This document shows positions 59,683-64,000 of a stretch of DNA of 64,000 nucleotides, piece by piece. How positions within the stretch are numbered: the first letter of the stretch is position 1; every line of letters starts with the position of its first letter. Source of the stretch: Bacteroides sp. 519 (GTDB lineage: Bacteria > Bacteroidota > Bacteroidia > Bacteroidales > Bacteroidaceae); the NCBI RefSeq assembly GCF_010500955.1, contig NZ_QVMJ01000014.1, positions 150,421 through 214,420 of the forward strand, written 5' to 3'. The notes under the pieces were generated by a model, which made no database searches, was not told the origin of the DNA, and worked only from the letters and a program-made list of their open reading frames with translations. Made by a program: the position numbers and the translations under genes.

Positions 59683-61938
59683 TCAATCTGTTACCTTAAA
59701 AACTAACTCATTACCGCTTTGACTGTCGCCGGCAACCCATAAACCAAAGTCGCCTGCTTCGACAGTTTTAACCATATCTATATTCCAGAATGCTAGTTCT
59801 GCAACTGGAAGTTCAAATGTTACAGTTTTCTTTTCACCCGGTTGAAGCATTATGCGTGTAAAGCGTTTCAGTTCTTTCACCGGACGGGTTACAGAACCTA
59901 CTTTATCCCGAACATACAACTGAGCAACTTCTGTACCTTTGTATTTACCTGTATTTTCAAGGCTGAATGAAATACTAAGCACATCTTGTTTCTTCAATTG
60001 GGAAGATGCTATTTTTACATCGCTATACTCAAATGTAGTATACGATAAACCGTAGCCAAACGGATATAACGGATCGAATCCGGCATCCAGATAGAAAGAA
60101 GTATTTCCTAATGATGTTTGTCCGGCTTCCAGCGGAATATCATTTATCAGCGTTTCGTTCTTCTGTGCGGGACGGCCCGAATTGTTATGTGCATAATACA
60201 TCGGTACCTGACCAACCATTTTGGGGAACGTTACCGGAGTTTTTCCGCTTGGTACTTCCTTACCAAACAATAAATCGGCAATTGCAGGACCTCCCATTGT
60301 TCCGGGATGGAAATTGTACAATACAGCAGAAGATAACTCGGCTTCTTTACCAATAGTTAACGGCCGGCCGGCCATTACAACAGTTACTACAGGTTTACCG
60401 GTTTTAGCTAATGCAGCTATCAATTCGGATTGAGCACCAACCAGGTTCAGATCGGCCAAACAGTGTGCTTCTCCCGAAAGAATAGCCTCTTCGCCCACAA
60501 AAGCCAAAACAACATCTGCTTTTGCAGCGGCTGCCGCAGCTTTGGATATATTAGCCGTGTTCTTATCGCGACTATAAGCCAAGCCTGGTTCATAGATTAT
60601 TTGTACTTTATCGCCATACATCTCACGAATTGCATGGAGCGGCGTTTGTGTGTGCGATTTCTCACCATCGAACACCCATGTGCCCATCTGATCATGTGGG
60701 GCATCTGCCAACGGACCTACTATAGCTACTGTTTTTACATTGCCATTCAATGGTAATATTCCTTTGTCGTTCTTCAACAAAATAGCCGATTCGATGGCAG
60801 CACGTTTGGCAGCTTCCAAATGAGGAGTATCGTATAATACAGAGGGTTGTTCTTCATCCACAAACGGATTCTCGAAAAGTCCCATACGGAACTTAATGCG
60901 CAGAATGTTTCGCACAGCATTGTCTATTGTAGACTCCTTCACCTTTCCTTCTTTTATTAACTCAGGCAGATATTTCACAAAGGTATAGCTTACCATTTCC
61001 ATATCTACTCCGGCATTAACAGATTTCAATGCTGCGTCTTTTTCATCCACTACAAATCCATGCGGAATCATTTCGGAGGCCGAAGCCCAGTCGGTTACAA
61101 CAAAGCCATCGAATCCCCATTCCTTGCGGAGAACATCTTCCAGAATAAATTTATTTCCAGTTGATGGAACGCCATCATTATCGTTAAATGAGGTCATGTA
61201 GGTTGCGGCTCCGGCACGAGCTGCTGCTTCGAAAGGCGGCAGATATACATTGCGCAACAAACGTTCGGGAATAAAGGTTGAGTTATAATCGCGTCCTCCT
61301 TCGGCAGCTCCATAACCCACAAAGTGTTTAGGACAGGCAGCTACAGATGTAGGATTATTCAATGAATCTCCCTGAAATCCTTTTATCATAGCGGCTCCCA
61401 TTACAGATGTAAGATAGGTATCTTCGCCACATCCCTCGGCCATTCGTCCCCAACGTGGATCCCGTGCAACATCAATCATTGGGGCAAATGTCCAACGGAT
61501 ACCTACCGACGAACATTCGATTGCTGCTACACGGGCGCCTACTTCGGCAATCTCCGGATTAAACGAAGCAGCCTGACCCAACGGTATGGGGAATATGGTT
61601 TTAAATCCATGAATTACATCGCGTGCAAAGATCATGGGAATTCCCAAGCGGGATTCTTCCATGGCAACACGTTGCAATGCGTTTATCTTTTGCGGATCGG
61701 TTTCGTTAAGGATTGATCCTATTTCGCCTTTCTTAATGAGGCCGCTCATATCTTCGATATTACCAAAAGAACTAATCTGGTTCATTTGGCCAATCTTTTC
61801 TTCGAGGGTCATTTGAGAGAGGAGATTGTCTATTCTGGTTTCTAACCCTTTATCTTTGTTATCGTGCTGCTGTTGTGCGCATGAAAACAAAAACAAAAAA
61901 GGTAAACAGGCAGATAGTGCTTTAAGTTTCTTCATCAT
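59683..61938 (-). CDS. bglX: GH3 beta-glucosidase, lipoprotein
   Basis: This 751-aa protein has a lipoprotein signal LFLFSCAQQQ. GH3 features are MTLEEKIGQMNQ, the (alpha/beta)8 domain with CPKHFVGYGAAEGGRDYN, the nucleophile Asp in FDGFVVTDWAS near residue 285, the alpha/beta sandwich (GEEAILSGEAHCLADLNL) and a C-terminal Fn3-like domain (ENTGKYKGTEVAQLYVRD). It hydrolyses terminal beta-glucose from oligosaccharides. It is the last gene of the GH16-GH128-GH3 cluster on this strand. Confidence 0.95.
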   Translation of the reverse strand: MMKKLKALSACLPFLFLFSCAQQQHDNKDKGLETRIDNLLSQMTLEEKIGQMNQISSFGNIEDMSGLIKKGEIGSILNETDPQKINALQRVAMEESRLGIPMIFARDVIHGFKTIFPIPLGQAASFNPEIAEVGARVAAIECSSVGIRWTFAPMIDVARDPRWGRMAEGCGEDTYLTSVMGAAMIKGFQGDSLNNPTSVAACPKHFVGYGAAEGGRDYNSTFIPERLLRNVYLPPFEAAARAGAATYMTSFNDNDGVPSTGNKFILEDVLRKEWGFDGFVVTDWASASEMIPHGFVVDEKDAALKSVNAGVDMEMVSYTFVKYLPELIKEGKVKESTIDNAVRNILRIKFRMGLFENPFVDEEQPSVLYDTPHLEAAKRAAIESAILLKNDKGILPLNGNVKTVAIVGPLADAPHDQMGTWVFDGEKSHTQTPLHAIREMYGDKVQIIYEPGLAYSRDKNTANISKAAAAAAKADVVLAFVGEEAILSGEAHCLADLNLVGAQSELIAALAKTGKPVVTVVMAGRPLTIGKEAELSSAVLYNFHPGTMGGPAIADLLFGKEVPSGKTPVTFPKMVGQVPMYYAHNNSGRPAQKNETLINDIPLEAGQTSLGNTSFYLDAGFDPLYPFGYGLSYTTFEYSDVKIASSQLKKQDVLSISFSLENTGKYKGTEVAQLYVRDKVGSVTRPVKELKRFTRIMLQPGEKKTVTFELPVAELAFWNIDMVKTVEAGDFGLWVAGDSQSGNELVFKVTD

Positions 61939-62001
61939 AGTTTTTCTTTTTACAGTTTCTGATTCCTTTAGGAGTTAAAGGGAGTTATCGCTTTGGCTTT
62001 A

Positions 62002-63342
62002 CTAACTCCTTCCATTCTTGAATATAGTTCCAATTTTCAACCGGTTTAAACATATTCTTCCCTGAATAACTTCTAGTCTTAATGTATGTTTTCCTGTCGT
62101 CATCGGAATCGGTCGGGATATGGTATTCCACACATTCTCTGTTACACCTGTGGCAGGAAGTGTTATTACGATGTTGTCCACATCCCCATCTAATTTGATA
62201 ACAACCTTTGAGTCGAGCGTAGCAGCATATCTTAGTTGGATATCGTGGTTTGCTGTTTGAAACATTTCGACCTGATATTCTACCCACATGCCCTTCGTAA
62301 AGTTGACAAGTTCTAATATTCCGCCTTCCGGATCGGTGGTAGGTTGCAGTGACGGACCATCTACCCATCCATCTTTACCTACGCCCTCGGATATACAACT
62401 GGCAGCATAATGCTCGGCCTCAATTATTTGGTTTTGTACATAATATATGTTTCTGTCTAGCGAAGACATATTCACAAAGACTTCTCCCAACGGTGTTAAT
62501 CCGGCAGGCTGTGCCTTATTTAAAAGAAACATATATGGATAATCATTCACCCCTTCATCACCACGAGGTATAAACCACGCATAACGGGCAATCATTGGGT
62601 CGCTTTCCATGTAGTTAACAATGTCACTCAGGTATTTCATCTGCATTGTAGGTGTCAGTTCGCCCTCAAAAGCACAGAACTCAGTCATCCATATGGGTTT
62701 ACCATATTTTTTAAAGCGTTCAATATAACTTTTCGTTGCAGATGGCCACGACATGTAACAATGTATAGCAATGCCTTCGAACTCACTGACCGGAACCAGT
62801 TTGAAAAATTCGTCGAGCCACACAATGGGGTCACCATAACCTGGCAATGTACCATAATTCATGGCTGGCGAAATAACTTTCAGTCCCAATTCTGTAGCAA
62901 TGGTTTTTACCTCCTTCCATTTTTCCGCAGCCTCACCAGGAGTCATATTAGCCTGATCGGTGAGGTTGGGCTCGTTAAAAGCTAACAGATACTTACATTG
63001 TGGGTTACGTGCTTTGTATGCACGAAGTTTGTTAGCATCGATACCATTCCAAGCCATAGGACAGAAATCCATTTCGTTGTTTTGAAAGGGTTGATCGTAT
63101 CTTTCAATCTGATCCGGTCCCCAGTTATACGACCAAGAGATTCCTTTTGCTAACAGATCAATGTCTCTGGTAGTATCGAAGTTGAAAGAAACACCACGTT
63201 TCGCACTACGCGATTGCGAAACAGGATCGGGAATATCAATCCCCGGTTCTTCTGGTACTTCCGGTTCTCCTATTTTGCTTGAACTATCGCATGAGATAAG
63301 AAGAACGAATACTATCCACCAAATATATGTACTTACTTTCAT
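62002..63342 (-). CDS. GH128-type glycan hydrolase with C-terminal CBM6-like domain, lipoprotein
   Basis: This 446-aa protein has a lipoprotein signal VFVLLISCDSS. Residues about 48-300 form the GH128 (glycosyl hydrolase catalytic core) domain, with KRGVSFNFD, SYNWGPD, YLLAFNEPNLTDQ (acid/base Glu), YMSWPSAT and PIWMTEFCAFEG (nucleophile Glu). Residues about 305-440 resemble a CBM6 jelly roll (IEAEHYAAS, WVEYQVEM, KHTLRLEV). GH128 enzymes cut beta-1,3-glucan. The stop of the upstream GH16 gene overlaps its start by 4 bp. Confidence 0.9.
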   Translation of the reverse strand: MKVSTYIWWIVFVLLISCDSSSKIGEPEVPEEPGIDIPDPVSQSRSAKRGVSFNFDTTRDIDLLAKGISWSYNWGPDQIERYDQPFQNNEMDFCPMAWNGIDANKLRAYKARNPQCKYLLAFNEPNLTDQANMTPGEAAEKWKEVKTIATELGLKVISPAMNYGTLPGYGDPIVWLDEFFKLVPVSEFEGIAIHCYMSWPSATKSYIERFKKYGKPIWMTEFCAFEGELTPTMQMKYLSDIVNYMESDPMIARYAWFIPRGDEGVNDYPYMFLLNKAQPAGLTPLGEVFVNMSSLDRNIYYVQNQIIEAEHYAASCISEGVGKDGWVDGPSLQPTTDPEGGILELVNFTKGMWVEYQVEMFQTANHDIQLRYAATLDSKVVIKLDGDVDNIVITLPATGVTENVWNTISRPIPMTTGKHTLRLEVIQGRICLNRLKIGTIFKNGRS

Positions 63343-64000
63343 TGTTTCTGGAAAACTCTTATATAGTCTATTTTCATTGTTACAGGTAGAGCAGTTTCAT
63401 CTACACCTTTATATCCACCCCAGTCACCACCCCATGCCAAGTTAAGTATAGGATAGAAAGCATATGTAAATGGCCATACACTTTTGCCCGTTCCTTCGTT
63501 GGCGAATGTCATCAATTCTGTTCCATCGACAAAGAATTTCAGATACTCGGGTGTCCACTCGCAGGCATAAACATGAAACTCCGATTCGGCTGTACCGATA
63601 TTGCGAGACGCAGTTTTCTGGGTGCCTATGGTGTGATTGTAAACTTGAGTATGAATAGAAGACGACACAATATTGGCATCAACTCCTACTTCTTCCATGA
63701 TGTCAATCTCGCCACAACCCGGCCAGGGATTGGTAGAGAAATTATTGTTTACCGGCATCATCCAGAAAGCTGGCCATGTTCCTTTTCCTTTAGGAAGCTG
63801 AATACGTGCTTCGAAATATCCGTAAAGCCATCCTTTGCTTACTTTGGCATAAACACGTCCTGAATAAATTTTACCATCGGAGCCTTTGAAACAGTTGATA
63901 TTCAATTTGCCGTCTACCAATTCAGTGACACGCTTATTGTCAGCCGAACCATTCACATAGGTTTGGAGTTCATTGTTTACCCATCCTGGTCCTTGCACCT
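63339..64000 (-). CDS. GH16 beta-glucanase (laminarinase type), 5' end off window
   Basis: The frame is open to the right edge, so the N-terminus is missing. The visible 220 residues carry the GH16 core: YSGRVYAKVSKGWLYGYFEAR, PAFWMMP, the catalytic signature GEIDIMEEVG and the later HVYACEWTPEYLKFFVDG and WPFTYAFYPILNLAWGG. This is typical of beta-1,3-glucanases. It overlaps the GH128 gene by 4 bp, so both act on the same substrate, probably at the cell surface. Confidence 0.93.
   Translation of the reverse strand, partial: VQGPGWVNNELQTYVNGSADNKRVTELVDGKLNINCFKGSDGKIYSGRVYAKVSKGWLYGYFEARIQLPKGKGTWPAFWMMPVNNNFSTNPWPGCGEIDIMEEVGVDANIVSSSIHTQVYNHTIGTQKTASRNIGTAESEFHVYACEWTPEYLKFFVDGTELMTFANEGTGKSVWPFTYAFYPILNLAWGGDWGGYKGVDETALPVTMKIDYIRVFQKQ

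Overview
The window reads as a chromosome segment of a Bacteroidales bacterium (Bacteroidota), possibly near Dysgonomonas or Parabacteroides; the genus is a guess. Support comes from repeated TTG-N19/20-TAnnTTTG promoters, a fused FeoA-FeoB with a small Cys-rich partner, the DUF6452/DUF6048-type pair, a relaxase/MobC mobilisation module, and glycan-degrading lipoproteins. All functional names rest on motifs read by eye; no database search was run.

Layout. 1-22.7 kb is mostly core: a PLP aminotransferase, a PurF-like protein, rpe, comEC, a two-domain phosphoesterase, a META lipoprotein, an Rpn-type nuclease, part of an iron/cobalamin-type ABC importer (with a SanA-binding-protein fusion and no ATPase gene nearby), a five-gene MacAB-TolC-type efflux operon, a ROK glucokinase, and SRP RNA apparently cotranscribed with tRNA-Thr. 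22.7-34.7 kb is accessory: a rod-shaped RNA candidate, then a tight operon (23.2-31.4 kb) encoding a zinc-ribbon membrane protein, a glycine-zipper protein, an Hsp70-like ATPase with a C-terminal membrane helix, a HerA/FtsK-type ATPase and a UDG-like/HExxH-zincin fusion. I do not recognise this set as a named system, and it is the strongest candidate for something new. After it come 0.7 kb of five different repeat families, a PLD-type nuclease and a Panacea toxin-antitoxin pair. 34.7-43.4 kb is core: DUF4199, GT2, ApbE, sialate O-acetylesterase, FeoAB and tRNA-Cys.

43,343-59,048 is a 15.7 kb integrative, mobilisable element in the 3' end of tRNA-Cys, bounded by 22-bp direct repeats. It carries an IntDOT-like tyrosine recombinase at one end and XRE/excisionase-type regulators, a DUF3987-type protein, MobC and a relaxase at the other. 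Its middle looks like an integron-style cassette array without IntI: two attC-like palindromes and matching boundary heptamers delimit (1) a Cys-repeat RiPP cluster with a radical SAM maturase, (2) a type II Thoeris pair (TIR ThsB and TM-macro ThsA), and (3) a DUF262/HNH restriction protein of GmrSD/BrxU type. A truncated second copy of the element's last gene lies just outside attR, which suggests repeated use of the site.

59.7-64 kb is a beta-glucan (laminarin-type) utilisation cluster: GH3, GH128-CBM6 and a GH16 cut by the window edge.

A theme through the whole window is intergenic arrays of short repeats with about 22-23 bp period, each with its own sequence, some with one final inverted copy. 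Several larger inverted repeats share the same centre, GATGCCGCA or a close variant, although their arms are unrelated.
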